From Streptomyces sp. NK08204 (GTDB lineage: Bacteria > Actinomycetota > Actinomycetes > Streptomycetales > Streptomycetaceae), in the NCBI RefSeq assembly GCF_020400585.1, contig NZ_JAINVF010000011.1, forward strand, positions 124,001 through 188,000: a DNA stretch of 64,000 nt, in the 5' to 3' direction. The notes beneath the pieces were generated by a model that was not told the origin of the DNA, did no database searches, and worked only from the letters and a program-made list of their open reading frames with translations. Below are positions 7,917-17,043 of this stretch, piece after piece (within the stretch, counting starts at the first letter, position 1; each line of letters starts with the position of its first letter). The translations under genes and the position numbers were made by a program.

Positions 7917-9509
7917 TCACCCCTGTTGCGCGTCGTGCGCGAGGAGCGCGATGTGCACGGAGGCCGCCTGTTCGAAGTCGTCCAGGTCGACGCCGAGGCG
8001 GGCCTGTATGGCCTCCAGGCGGCGGTAGAGCGCGGGCCGGGACACGTGGTGGAGCTGGGCGGTGCGGGACTTGTTGCGGCCGGTCGCCAGGTAGGTGCGC
8101 AGCACGTTCAGCAGCTCCGGTTCGGCGGCGCCGCGCAGCAGCCCGTCCAGCTCCCGTTCGGCGAAGGACTGCACCTGGGGATCGTCGCGCAACAGCCGGA
8201 CCAGTCCGCGCAGATGGACGTCCCGCAGCCGTACGACGGCGGGCAGGTCGAGGGCGGCGGCGGAGCCGGCGACGGCGTCGGCGACGTGCCGTGCCTCGCG
8301 CAGCCCGGCGGGCACCTCGTCCCAGGCGGTGCGTGGATCGGCGGCGGCGACGACGGCGGCCGGGTGCCCGGTCTCGGTGCGCAGCCGGGTCGCGAAGTGC
8401 GCGGTCAGCGCCTCGGCGTCCTGGTCGCGGGCGAGGCTGAGCAGCACGGCGGTGGCCCCGTCGGCCAGCTCGGCGACGAGCCCGGACAGACCCAGCATCC
8501 GCAGCACTCGGTCGAGTTGGCCGGGATCGCCGCCCGGGACGACGAGCGGTACGAAGGTCCGCCGGTTGACCGGCAGCCCGGCCGCCCGCGCCCGCGGCAG
8601 CAGGTGGCGGGCCGGTACGACACCGCTGACGAGGTCGGTCAGCAGGCTCCGCGCGGACTGCTCCTCCCAGGTCCGCGTGGAGCCGCCGCCGAGCATGCGG
8701 TGCAGGACGAGCGCTTCGGCGGCCCGGTCGGCGAGCAGCCGCCCGGCGGCCGGGTCGCCCCGGTACCCGCACAGCAGGATCCGGCCCCAGCGCTCCCCGC
8801 CCCCGCCCAGTTCGGCGCGGATCCAGCCGTCGCCCGCGCCGCCGCCGGCCTGCCGGGCGATCCGCTCCCAGTCGCGCAGCACGTCGTCCACCGCGGACCG
8901 CTCCCCCGCCGTGGCGAGGACGCGATGGGCGAGGTTGGTGACGACGACCGGGCAGCCGCTGTGCACGGCGACTTCGTCGAGGAGCCGCTGGAGGGGGGCG
9001 CCGGCCGTGATGAGGCGGGTGAGCGCGGTACGGACCGACTCCGAGAGGCTGACGGCGGCGAACTTCCGTCGCACCAGACGGGACTGGACCTCCTCCGTCA
9101 GCTCCGCGAAGGGAAAGGGGCGGTGGAGGACCACCATGGGCAGGCCGCAGCGGTCCGCCGCGCAGCGCATGGCCTCCGGGGGTGCGGGGAAGGCACGGCC
9201 GAGGCCGAGAACGACCGCGGCGGCCTCGGCCCGGTGCAACGACTGGATGTACTCGGCCTGTTTGGCCTCGTCACCGGCGAGCAGCACGCCGGTGGTGAGC
9301 ACCATTTCGCCGCCGCTGAGCATCACCCCGACGTCGGCGGCCTCGGCGACGTGCACCCAGCGCACCGGCCGGTCGAGCTGCCTGGCACCGGCCACCACCT
9401 CGGGCTCCCCGGCGAGCACCCGCTCCAGGGTCAGCACCTGGCGGACGGAGAGCGCGGGCTCCCAGGCGTATCGGGTGTCCGAGGTGTCCGAGGTGGCAGT
9501 CATGGCCAT
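7917..9509 (-). CDS. PucR-family transcriptional regulator
   Basis: A 530-residue regulator. The N-terminal PucR domain begins 'LSVRQVLTLERVLAGEPEVVAG' and carries the typical 'LSGGEMVLTTGVLL' segment. A middle sensor-like region follows, and the C-terminus has the PucR-type helix-turn-helix ('LRTYLATGRNKSRTAQLHHVSRPALYRRLEAIQ'). PucR proteins control purine, allantoin and pyrimidine catabolism in response to pathway metabolites. It starts 12 bases after the aminotransferase stop and therefore probably shares that transcript. The 155-base gap on its downstream side precedes the second operon of the locus and is the likely place for one of its operators. Confidence 0.88.
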   Translation of the reverse strand: MAMTATSDTSDTRYAWEPALSVRQVLTLERVLAGEPEVVAGARQLDRPVRWVHVAEAADVGVMLSGGEMVLTTGVLLAGDEAKQAEYIQSLHRAEAAAVVLGLGRAFPAPPEAMRCAADRCGLPMVVLHRPFPFAELTEEVQSRLVRRKFAAVSLSESVRTALTRLITAGAPLQRLLDEVAVHSGCPVVVTNLAHRVLATAGERSAVDDVLRDWERIARQAGGGAGDGWIRAELGGGGERWGRILLCGYRGDPAAGRLLADRAAEALVLHRMLGGGSTRTWEEQSARSLLTDLVSGVVPARHLLPRARAAGLPVNRRTFVPLVVPGGDPGQLDRVLRMLGLSGLVAELADGATAVLLSLARDQDAEALTAHFATRLRTETGHPAAVVAAADPRTAWDEVPAGLREARHVADAVAGSAAALDLPAVVRLRDVHLRGLVRLLRDDPQVQSFAERELDGLLRGAAEPELLNVLRTYLATGRNKSRTAQLHHVSRPALYRRLEAIQARLGVDLDDFEQAASVHIALLAHDAQQG

Positions 9510-9521
9510 ACCCCCTTGGTG

Positions 9522-10805
9522 CTAGTACGTACTCCTCAGCGCGCGTTCGAGGATCGCCGCGCCCTCCTCCGCCTCCGCGACGGTCAGCGACAGCGGCGGG
9601 GCGATGCGCAGCGCGCTGGTGTCGTGGCCGCCGCCCTTGCCGATGAGCAGTCCGCCGTCGCGGGCCGCCTCCAGCACTGCGGCGGCTTGCTGCGGATCGG
9701 CCTCGTCGGTGCCGGGTCTCACCAGCTCGATGCCGATCATCAGGCCGCGTCCGCGCACCTCGCGCACGCCCGGCAGCTGGGCGGCGACGGCGCGCAGCCG
9801 CTCGATGAGCAGTCCGCCGACCCGGCGGGCGTTGCCCTGGAGGTCGTGTTCCAGGAGATAGGCGAGGTTGGCCAGGCCGGCGGCCATGGTGATCTGGGTG
9901 CCGCCGAAGGTGGAGATGCTGTTGGCGTCCAGGCAGTTCATGATCTCGGCGCGGGCGATCACACCGCCGACGGACATGCCGTTGCCGATGCCCTTGGCGA
10001 AGGTGACGATGTCCGGCGGACCGCTGCGGGCGTGTGCCTGCCAGCCCCAGAAGTGCTCGCCGGTGCGCCCCCAGCCGGTCTGCACCTCGTCGGCGATCCA
10101 CAGGATCCCGTGTGCGTTCAGCACCTCACGGAATGCCGCGTACAGTCCGTCGGGCGGGGAGGTGAAGCCGCCGACGCCCTGGACGGGCTCGGCGATCAGC
10201 GCGGCGGGCTGCCGGGCCTGCCCGAGGACGTCCTTCAGATCCGCCACGCAGGCGTCGATGAAGGCGCGGTCGTCCAGTTCGGCGAACGGGCCGCGGCTGC
10301 GGACGCCCCCGTGGACGTACAGCGTCTGCAGCGGGGAGAGCGAGGTCGGGGACCAGCCGCGGTTGCCGGTGATGCCGACCGCGCTGAAGGAGCGGCCGTG
10401 GTAGCTGTTGCGCATCGCCAGGACGGTGTTGCTGCCGCGGTAGGCGGTGGCGAGCAGCAGGGCGGTGTCGTTGGCCTCGGTACCGGAGGTGGTGAAGAAC
10501 ACCCGGGCGTCCGGGATGCCGCTCACCTTGGCGATGCGCTCGGCCAGTTCGACCATCGGCCGGTTGAGGTAGAGGGTCGAGGAGTGGAGGATGCGGCCGG
10601 CCTGCTCGCTGACCGCCTTGGTCACCTCGGGCAGCGCGTGCGCGGTCATCGTGGTGAGGATGCCGCCGAAGAAGTCCAGGTACTTGTTGCCGGAGGAGTC
10701 CCAGACGTGGCGGCCCTCGCCGTGGGTGATCTCCAGTGGCTCGTCGTAGTAGAGGGCGAGCCAGTCGGGCATGACCTGGCGGTGGCGGGAGTAGAGGTCG
10801 TTCAC
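9522..10805 (-). CDS. Class III PLP aminotransferase (beta-alanine/4-aminobutyrate type)
   Basis: A 427-residue pyridoxal-phosphate enzyme. Fold-type I class III motifs are present: 'TTSGTEANDTALLLA', 'NSYHGRSFSA', 'IADEVQTGWGRTGEHFWG' and the PLP lysine in 'DIVTFAKGIGNGMSVGG'. The expected reaction is transfer of the amino group of beta-alanine (or 3-aminoisobutyrate) to a 2-oxo acid. The start is GTG 10805, which overlaps the upstream ureidopropionase stop (GTGA); a further upstream extension to 10859 would run into that gene. The overlap argues for translational coupling between release of beta-alanine and its deamination. Confidence 0.88.
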   Translation of the reverse strand: MNDLYSRHRQVMPDWLALYYDEPLEITHGEGRHVWDSSGNKYLDFFGGILTTMTAHALPEVTKAVSEQAGRILHSSTLYLNRPMVELAERIAKVSGIPDARVFFTTSGTEANDTALLLATAYRGSNTVLAMRNSYHGRSFSAVGITGNRGWSPTSLSPLQTLYVHGGVRSRGPFAELDDRAFIDACVADLKDVLGQARQPAALIAEPVQGVGGFTSPPDGLYAAFREVLNAHGILWIADEVQTGWGRTGEHFWGWQAHARSGPPDIVTFAKGIGNGMSVGGVIARAEIMNCLDANSISTFGGTQITMAAGLANLAYLLEHDLQGNARRVGGLLIERLRAVAAQLPGVREVRGRGLMIGIELVRPGTDEADPQQAAAVLEAARDGGLLIGKGGGHDTSALRIAPPLSLTVAEAEEGAAILERALRSTY

Positions 10806-11644
10806 GGCTGCACCAGTCCTTCGTAGGCGTCGGGGCGTCGGTCGCGGTAGAACGCCCACTGCTGACGGACTTCCTCGATGACGTCGAAGTCGAGGTCCCG
10901 GACGAGGAGTTCCTCGGTCTTGTCGCTGGCCGTCTCACCGACGAACCTGCCGCGGGGATCGACGAAGTAGCTCGTGCCGTAGAAGTCGTTGTCGCCGTAC
11001 TCCTCCTGCCCGACCCGGTTGATGGCGGCGACGAAGTACTCGTTGGCGACGGCCGCCGCGGGCTGCTCCAGCTGCCACAGGTAGGCGGACAGACCGCGGT
11101 GGGTGGCGGACGGGTTGTAGACCAGCTGAGCACCGTTCAGGCCGAGTTGCCGCCAGCCCTCCGGGAAGTGGCGGTCGTAGCAGATATAGACGCCGACCTT
11201 GCCCACCGCCGTGTCGAAGACGGGCCACCCCAGGTTCCCCGGTTTGAAGTAGTACTTCTCCCAGAAGCCCTTGACCTGCGGGATGTGATGCTTGCGGTAC
11301 TTGCCGAGGTAGCTGCCGTCGGCGTCGATCACCGCGGCGGTGTTGTAGTAGAAGCCGGACTGCTCGACCTCGAAGACCGGCGCGACGATCACCAGGCCGG
11401 TCTCGCGGGCGAGGTCCCGCATCCGGCGGACGGTCGGCCCGTCGGGCACGGGCTCGGCCCAGCGGTAGTGCTCAGGCTCCTGGACCTGGCAGAAGTAGGG
11501 CGCGTTGAACACTTCCTGAAAACCGATGATCTTCGCACCCCGGCGGGCCGCCTCGCGGGCGTGCTCCTCGTGTTTCGCCACCATGGACTCGGTGTCGCCG
11601 GTCCAGGTGGCCTGGACGAGTGCGGCACGTACGACGTTGGCCAT
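10802..11644 (-). CDS. Nitrilase-family N-carbamoyl-beta-alanine amidohydrolase (copy 1)
   Basis: A 280-residue carbon-nitrogen hydrolase with triad motifs 'GFQEVF' (Glu), 'YRKHHIP' (Lys) and 'YICYDRHFPEGW' (Cys). ATG 11644 has AAGGAG at a 6-base spacing and gives the same N-terminus ('RAALVQATWTGD') as copy 2. It heads the aminotransferase-PucR operon. The presence of two closely similar copies in separate operons suggests either dosage or divided substrates (for example N-carbamoyl-beta-alanine against N-carbamoyl-aminoisobutyrate or N-carbamoyl-D-amino acids); sequence alone does not settle which. Confidence 0.88.
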   Translation of the reverse strand: MANVVRAALVQATWTGDTESMVAKHEEHAREAARRGAKIIGFQEVFNAPYFCQVQEPEHYRWAEPVPDGPTVRRMRDLARETGLVIVAPVFEVEQSGFYYNTAAVIDADGSYLGKYRKHHIPQVKGFWEKYYFKPGNLGWPVFDTAVGKVGVYICYDRHFPEGWRQLGLNGAQLVYNPSATHRGLSAYLWQLEQPAAAVANEYFVAAINRVGQEEYGDNDFYGTSYFVDPRGRFVGETASDKTEELLVRDLDFDVIEEVRQQWAFYRDRRPDAYEGLVQP

Positions 11645-11800
11645 GAGCTGCTCCTTCGACGCGACGTCCGAGCGTCTACGCGCGTGTACGCCGACGGTAG
11701 AGGGCAATTTCCCCGCTGGGAAGGACGCCCGCCCACTCGATCGAGTGAACCGCTTTCAGGACACCAGGAGAACCGGGTGAGCGAGGTTTTCCCTCCGGGA

Positions 11801-13501
11801 TCAGGCCGCGAACCCGGCGACTCGTAAGGCGTGCACCAGGTCCCAGTACCGCTCCTGCGAGACCTGCTGGGCGGCCTCCAGCAGCAGCGGCACCATCCGG
11901 CCGGGGTCAGTGGCGGCGCTGCGCGCGGCCTCCTCCGGGGTGCGGACACGGACGTAGGCGTCCAGCAGGGCCCGTACCTCGCGGTGCCGGCCCGCCGATT
12001 CCAGCCCGAGCACGGCCTCGCCGATCTCCGGTGCCGGCCGCGCGACACCCTGCCGCAGGATCTGCTGCCCGTCACCGGCCCGGCCGGCAGCCTCCAGCGC
12101 GTCGGCGGCGGCGACCAGCCGCCCGGCGGGCAGCGAGGCGGCCTCCCACAGCAGCGTGGCCCAGTCGGCGCCGAGCCCGGCCCACCGCAGGGCGTCCGCA
12201 AGCAGCGGGAAGCGGGCGGCGGGCCACTGAGCTGCCTCCACCAGCAGGACATGCGCTTCCCCGCTGCGCCCCTCGGTCCGCAGCCGCACCAGCCGCTCGA
12301 CGGCCTCGGCGACGGCCGCCCTCTCCGCCTCGTCCACCGCCGCCCCAGCCGGCTCCGCCCGCTCGACCGCCTGCCCCGCCCCGGCGAACCGGGCTCCTCG
12401 GGGGGCACGGCGGCGGGCGGAGGCGTCCGGTGCGGGTGACGCGGGCGCCTCGGGGACGACGGCGGGGCCGCCCGCGGCCTCGGCCATCCCGGCGAACCGT
12501 GCACTGCCGCGCCGGCGCTTACGGGGTTTGCCGGGTGCCTCCGGCGCGGGGACGGTGGGGGCAGCAGGCGCAGGGGTCTCGGCGGCCCGGGACGTCTGGG
12601 CGGAGGGAGCGGTGTGGGGGGCGTGGGCGGAGTCGGGGGCGTGGGCGGAGTCGGGGGCGTGGGCGGACCGGAGACCCTGAGCGGCGTAGGAGACCTCAGC
12701 GGAGCCGGGAGCGTGCCCAGACCGGAGACCCTGAGCGGCGTAGGGGACCTCAGCGGAGTCGGGAGCGGACCGGGCCGCTCGGGATATCTGAGCTGAGTGG
12801 GCCGGCTCGGCGGACCGTAGGTCCTCGGTGGCCCGCAGTGTCCGCCCGGGGCCGGCTGCGGCGGACGAGTCGCCGCCGCTGCCGCCGTCTGCCGCGTCTG
12901 ACCCGTCTCCGGCCCGCCAGTCTCCCCCGGCCCGCCAGTCTCCCCCGGCCCGGTCGGGCCGCATGTCGCCGCTGACCGGCACGGCGTTCGCCGCCCCCCG
13001 TTCCACCCTGGCCATCCGCGCGCGGAGCTCGGCGCAGCGGGCCGTGGCCCGTTCGTGGTCGTCGCGGGCCCAGGCAAGGTCGAGGCGGAGGGACTCGGCC
13101 TCCTCATGGGTGGCCGCGACGGCGAGGAGCCGGCCGAGTTCCGCCTGGCGTTCGGCGGCGTACCGCTGTTCGCGGAGCATGACGTCGAGGCGGTCACCGA
13201 GAGCGTCACGGGCACCGGGCCGGGCGTCGTACGCGGTGAGCGCCGCCGCGTACAGGGTGCGCGCCCTCTCCTTCTCCGCCGTCGCGGCGTCGGGACCGTA
13301 CGCCGCCGCGAGGTCCTGCAGCAGGGCCTCCACGACGTCCCACGGGGGCACCTCCTGCCCGTCGAGGCAGGCCTGCATGCCCTCCGGGTCGCGTCGCCAG
13401 AACACCCCGGACCAGCCGCCGCCCTGGTCCAGACGCGCCAGGAGGCCGTCCAGGTAACTCGCGAACTCCCGCACTTGCCCGAGGAGTTGATCCACAGCCA
13501 T
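11801..13501 (-). CDS. Large Ala-rich hypothetical protein with internal repeats (tegument-protein-like annotation family)
   Basis: A 566-residue protein of unknown function. The first 170 residues are helical and well structured ('LDQGGGWSGVFWRRDPEGMQACLDGQEVPPWDVVEALLQDLA'), ending in a coiled coil rich in Arg/Glu/Ala. Residues about 180-380 are low-complexity Ala/Pro/Ser with tandem repeats ('YAAQGLRS' twice, 'HAPDSA' three times). The C-terminal 190 residues form alpha-helical repeats ('EAVERLVRLRTEGRSGEAHVLLVEAAQWP'), suggesting TPR-like scaffolding. Streptomyces proteins of this layout are often labelled by similarity to herpesvirus tegument proteins because of the low-complexity part, which says nothing about function. 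No neighbouring gene suggests a role. Confidence 0.7.
   Translation of the reverse strand: MAVDQLLGQVREFASYLDGLLARLDQGGGWSGVFWRRDPEGMQACLDGQEVPPWDVVEALLQDLAAAYGPDAATAEKERARTLYAAALTAYDARPGARDALGDRLDVMLREQRYAAERQAELGRLLAVAATHEEAESLRLDLAWARDDHERATARCAELRARMARVERGAANAVPVSGDMRPDRAGGDWRAGGDWRAGDGSDAADGGSGGDSSAAAGPGRTLRATEDLRSAEPAHSAQISRAARSAPDSAEVPYAAQGLRSGHAPGSAEVSYAAQGLRSAHAPDSAHAPDSAHAPHTAPSAQTSRAAETPAPAAPTVPAPEAPGKPRKRRRGSARFAGMAEAAGGPAVVPEAPASPAPDASARRRAPRGARFAGAGQAVERAEPAGAAVDEAERAAVAEAVERLVRLRTEGRSGEAHVLLVEAAQWPAARFPLLADALRWAGLGADWATLLWEAASLPAGRLVAAADALEAAGRAGDGQQILRQGVARPAPEIGEAVLGLESAGRHREVRALLDAYVRVRTPEEAARSAATDPGRMVPLLLEAAQQVSQERYWDLVHALRVAGFAA
12640..12770. repeat. In-frame tandem repeats in the Ala/Pro-rich linker
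   Basis: A GGGGCGTGGGCGGAGTC unit is repeated at 12626-12665, and a block with GGAGACCCTGAGCGGCGTAGG occurs near 12671 and again near 12722. They encode the repeated HAPDSA and YAAQGLRS peptides of the overlapping gene. Such repeats are prone to slippage, so strain-to-strain length variation is expected. Confidence 0.6.
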
Positions 13502-14131
13502 CGTCCGACCCCCGCCCGCCCTGCCAGCACTCGGATTGTAGGCAACACCAGCCGTGTTACGGCTCTGCTACGCAGAGTTTTCCGGCAGAGTGCGGGCGGC
13601 TCATCGATGGCCCCGGCCGCCGCCGGCGCCCGCAGGCGGGCGGGGCCGGACCGGCGGCAGCGCGCACCGCGCGACCGGCTCGCCCATGGACAGCCCGAGA
13701 ACGCCGGCCGGCGCAGCCGCCGCGAAGAGCGCCGGAGTCGGGGCAACCCGGTCGCGCCCGCCCTCGGCCGGGTGTGCCGTTCGGCCGGCCACGGTGTACC
13801 GCGCGGCCTTCCCCCGCGCCACGCCATGGTCCACCAGTCCTGGTGATCGCGAGCGGGAAGGGTGACGACCACGCGGTGGCCGGCGGCTGGACGCTCCGTA
13901 CGAGCCACGGCTCCCGCGCCCGTACGCCTCCAGCACAGGTGTGCGAGCACAGAGCACGGTCCCCGGATTCCCGCGGCACGGTCGAACCTCCTGAGAGCCC
14001 GCCGACCGCAGCCCCCTGGGCGGACATGCCCCCGCCCCCACTTCATGTCATCGTGGCATGAGCGGGCTCTCACCGGTTACCCGGCGGAGCCACTGGCGGA
14101 GCCAGTCGTCTGCTGCGAAGGATGCGAAACC
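13502..14131. other. 630-base intergenic region upstream of the ClpC-type gene
   Basis: This stretch lies between two divergent genes and should contain both promoters. It is GC rich and no gene with plausible codon use was found in it. I looked for a HAIR element (CTTGAGT-N7-ACTCAAG) or a CIRCE element that would mark heat-shock control of the ATPase gene and found neither. Confidence 0.4.
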
Positions 14132-16711
14132 ATGACCAGCGGCTACCTCGGCCCGGAGGGCGACCCCTTCGGAGAGTTCTTCGCCCGCTTCTTCGGCGGA
14201 ACCGGCAGTGCGCCCGGCGGGGCCGGCCGGCCCCGGCACATCGACATCGGCCGCCTGCTCAGCCAGCCTGCCCGGGAGCTGGTCAGAGGGGCCGCGCTGT
14301 ACGCCGTGGAGCACGGCAGCCGGGACCTGGACACCCAGCACCTGCTGCGCGCCGCCGTGGCCGCCGAGCCCACCCGGAGCCTGCTGACCCGGGCCGGCGC
14401 GGACCCGGACTCGCTCGCGACGGAGATCGACGAGCGGGCGGGCCCGGCGCAGCACGCTCCGGGCGCCGCGCCGCCGCCGACCTCCCTGTCCCTCACCCCG
14501 GCCGTCAAGCGGGCCCTGCTGGACGCGCATGACATGGCGCGGGCGAGCGGTGCCGGGTACATCGGCCCGGAGCACGTGCTGAGTGCGCTGGCCGCGAACC
14601 CGGACTCGGCCGCCGGGCACATTCTGGGCGCGGCGCGCTTCTCGGCGGGTGCACTGCCGTCCGAGGCCCCGGAGACGACGCAGCCGCGGCCCGAGCGGCA
14701 GCGGCCCACCACCACCCCGACCCTCGACAAGTACGGCCGCGACCTGACCGAACTGGCCCGGCAGGGCCGTATCGACCCGGTGATCGGCCGTGAGACGGAG
14801 ATCGAGCAGACCATCGAGGTGCTGTCCCGGCGCGGGAAGAACAACCCGGTGCTGATCGGTGACGCGGGCGTCGGCAAGACGGCCATCGTGGAGGGGCTCG
14901 CGGAGCGGATCGCGGACGGGGACGTACCGGACATACTGGCTGGGCGGCGCGTGGTCGCGCTGGACCTGACCGGGGTCGTGGCGGGCACCCGCTACCGGGG
15001 CGACTTCGAGGAGCGCCTGAACAACATCGTGGAGGAGATCCGCGCCCACTCCGACAGTCTGATCGTCTTCATCGACGAGCTGCACACCGTCGTCGGCGCC
15101 GGCGCCGGCGGCGAGGGCGGGACGATGGACGCGGGGAACATCCTCAAGCCCGCGCTCGCCCGGGGCGAGCTGCACATCGTGGGCGCGACCACGCTGGAGG
15201 AGTTCCGGCGGATCGAGAAGGACGCGGCGTTGGCCCGCCGGTTCCAGCCGGTCCTGGTGCCCGAGCCGACGCCCGAGGACGCGATCGAGATTCTGCGCGG
15301 CCTGCGCGACCGGTACGAGGCCCACCATCAGGTCCGCTACACCGATGAGGCGCTGATGGCGGCCGTGGAGCTGTCCGACCGTTATCTCTCCGACCGGCGG
15401 CTGCCGGACAAGGCGATCGACCTGATCGACCAGGCGGGCGCCCGGGTGCGGCTCGGTGCCCGTACCAAGGGCACGGACGTGCGCGCGATGGAGCGCGACC
15501 TCGAGCAGCTCGTCCGGGACAAGGACCAGGCGGTCTCCGACGAGCAGTACGAACAGGCCCTGCAGTTGCGTGACCGGATCAGCGAGCTGAAGCGGCGGAT
15601 CGCCGAGGAGAGCGGCGAGGACCAGGCCGACGAGGGCCAGGACCTGCAGGTGACGGCGGAGGCCGTCGCCGAGGTGGTGTCCCGGCAGACCGGCATCCCG
15701 GTGAGCCGCCTCACCCAGGAGGAGAAGGAGCGGCTGCTCGGCCTCGAGGCGCACCTGCACGAGCGGGTGGTCGGTCAGGAGGAGGCCGTCGCCGTGGTGG
15801 CCGAGGCGGTGCAGAGGTCCCGGGCGGGGCTGGCGAGCCCGGACCGGCCGATCGGCAGCTTCCTCTTCCTCGGACCGACCGGCGTCGGCAAGACCGAGCT
15901 GGCCCGCGCGCTCGCCGAGGCGCTGTTCGGCAGCGAGGACCGCATGGTCCGCCTGGACATGAGCGAGTACCAGGAGCGGCACACCGTCTCCCGGCTGGTC
16001 GGTGCCCCGCCCGGGTACGTCGGCCATGAGGAGGCGGGCCAGCTCACCGAGGTGGTGCGCCGGCACCCGTACTCGCTGCTGTTGCTGGACGAGGTGGAGA
16101 AGGCCCACCCGGACGTCTTCAACATTCTGCTCCAGGTGCTGGACGACGGGCGCCTCACCGACTCACAGGGTCGCACGGTGGACTTCACCAACACGGTCAT
16201 CGTGATGACCAGCAACCTCGGTTCCGATGTGATCACGCGGCGCGGTGCCGGGATCGGCTTCGGGCCGGGCGGCGCGGAGGCCGACGAGGACGCGCGGCGC
16301 GAGCAGATCCTGCGCCCGCTGCGCGAGCACTTCCGGCCGGAGTTCCTCAACCGGATCGACGAGATCGTGGTGTTCCGCCAGCTGACGGGTGAGCAACTGC
16401 GGCAGATCACCGATCTGCTGCTGGAGCGCACCCGCCGTCTGCTGGACGGGCAGCATGTCACCGTCCGGTTCACGGACACAGCTGTCGACTGGATCGCCGA
16501 ACGCGGCTACCAGCCGGAGTACGGCGCCCGCCCACTGCGTCGCACCATCCAGCGGGAGGTGGACAACCGGCTGTCCCGGCTGCTGCTGGACGGCACGATC
16601 AGGGAGGGCAGCCAGGTCACGGTGGACGTCGCGGAGGGGCGGCTGGACTTCCGGGCACAGGACGGCGAGCCGTCCGCCGCAGAGGAGCAGCCCCCTGCCC
16701 CGGAGCTGTGA
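14132..16711 (+). CDS. ClpC/ClpB-family AAA+ unfoldase, ATP-binding subunit
   Basis: An 859-residue Hsp100 protein. A Clp-N type domain occupies the first 170 residues, followed by AAA+ module 1 with Walker A 'GDAGVGKT' (about residue 243) and Walker B 'LIVFIDELH'. A short middle region with a UVR-like pattern (about 470, 'EQYEQALQLRDRISELKRRI') is followed by AAA+ module 2 with 'GPTGVGKTE' (about 581) and 'LLLLDEVEKAHPDVFN'. An 'IGF' tripeptide near 706 sits where ClpP-binding loops occur, so it may feed substrates to ClpP. The short middle domain favours ClpC over the disaggregase ClpB. ATG 14132 has AAGGA nine bases upstream; the frame extends to 13862 without a good start. Confidence 0.9.
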   Translation: MTSGYLGPEGDPFGEFFARFFGGTGSAPGGAGRPRHIDIGRLLSQPARELVRGAALYAVEHGSRDLDTQHLLRAAVAAEPTRSLLTRAGADPDSLATEIDERAGPAQHAPGAAPPPTSLSLTPAVKRALLDAHDMARASGAGYIGPEHVLSALAANPDSAAGHILGAARFSAGALPSEAPETTQPRPERQRPTTTPTLDKYGRDLTELARQGRIDPVIGRETEIEQTIEVLSRRGKNNPVLIGDAGVGKTAIVEGLAERIADGDVPDILAGRRVVALDLTGVVAGTRYRGDFEERLNNIVEEIRAHSDSLIVFIDELHTVVGAGAGGEGGTMDAGNILKPALARGELHIVGATTLEEFRRIEKDAALARRFQPVLVPEPTPEDAIEILRGLRDRYEAHHQVRYTDEALMAAVELSDRYLSDRRLPDKAIDLIDQAGARVRLGARTKGTDVRAMERDLEQLVRDKDQAVSDEQYEQALQLRDRISELKRRIAEESGEDQADEGQDLQVTAEAVAEVVSRQTGIPVSRLTQEEKERLLGLEAHLHERVVGQEEAVAVVAEAVQRSRAGLASPDRPIGSFLFLGPTGVGKTELARALAEALFGSEDRMVRLDMSEYQERHTVSRLVGAPPGYVGHEEAGQLTEVVRRHPYSLLLLDEVEKAHPDVFNILLQVLDDGRLTDSQGRTVDFTNTVIVMTSNLGSDVITRRGAGIGFGPGGAEADEDARREQILRPLREHFRPEFLNRIDEIVVFRQLTGEQLRQITDLLLERTRRLLDGQHVTVRFTDTAVDWIAERGYQPEYGARPLRRTIQREVDNRLSRLLLDGTIREGSQVTVDVAEGRLDFRAQDGEPSAAEEQPPAPEL

Positions 16712-16796
16712 GCGCCCGCCCGCCCCCGGGTCACCCCACCCACACCCCCTCCCCGGTCCCTCCCGGAACGCCGGGCGAGCCCGGAAGTCCGTCGTG

Positions 16797-16866
16797 CGGG
16801 TGCGGAGACCGTGCGGATCGGAGACCGTGCGGATCGGAGACCGTGCGGATCGGAGACCACGCGGGT
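16797..16866. repeat. Tandem repeat of a 16-base unit
   Basis: The unit GTGCGGATCGGAGACC occurs about four times in a row, the first and last copies being slightly divergent. It lies in the 332-base gap between the convergent ClpC-type and gamma-glutamyltransferase genes. A second, shorter direct repeat (CGGTCCGGGAACGCCG) follows near 16976-17010. No coding function is apparent. Confidence 0.75.
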
Positions 16867-17043
16867 CGGGAACGTCACGGCGCCGGGCCCCACCACGGGC
16901 AGGCCGCCCGCCGCCGGGCCGGGCCGGCTCCACCGAAGTGCAGCCGCCCGCCGCCGAGCCGGAGCGCGGAGCACCGGTCCGGGAACGCCGAAGCGCCGGT
17001 CCGGGAACGCCGGGGGTCCCGGCAGACGGGCGGTGCCGGGGCG

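Noticed and set aside
7821..10826. A very long plus-strand open frame (about 1000 codons) opposite the PucR and aminotransferase genes
   Set aside because: It is antisense to two genes with clear domain motifs. Its composition is Gly/Asp/Val/His-rich, typical for the shadow frame of GC-rich genes.
12601..12800. Possible CRISPR-like array in the repeat zone
   Set aside because: Repeats are in frame with a protein gene, contiguous and without unique spacers of constant length.
11389..14073. Long minus-strand frame over the repeat-rich gene
   Set aside because: It is a shifted frame rich in Pro/Arg/Ser and overlaps the better-supported gene at 11801-13501 and the end of a nitrilase gene.
13862..14131. 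N-terminal extension of the ClpC-like protein
   Set aside because: The extension is Arg/Pro-rich and lacks a ribosome site. ATG 14132 has AAGGA and the expected Clp-N beginning.
14048..16108. Minus-strand frame opposite the ClpC-like gene
   Set aside because: The plus strand has exact AAA+ motifs, so this is a shadow.
16797..16866. Possible CRISPR remnant
   Set aside because: The units are adjacent without spacers and are only 16 bases long.
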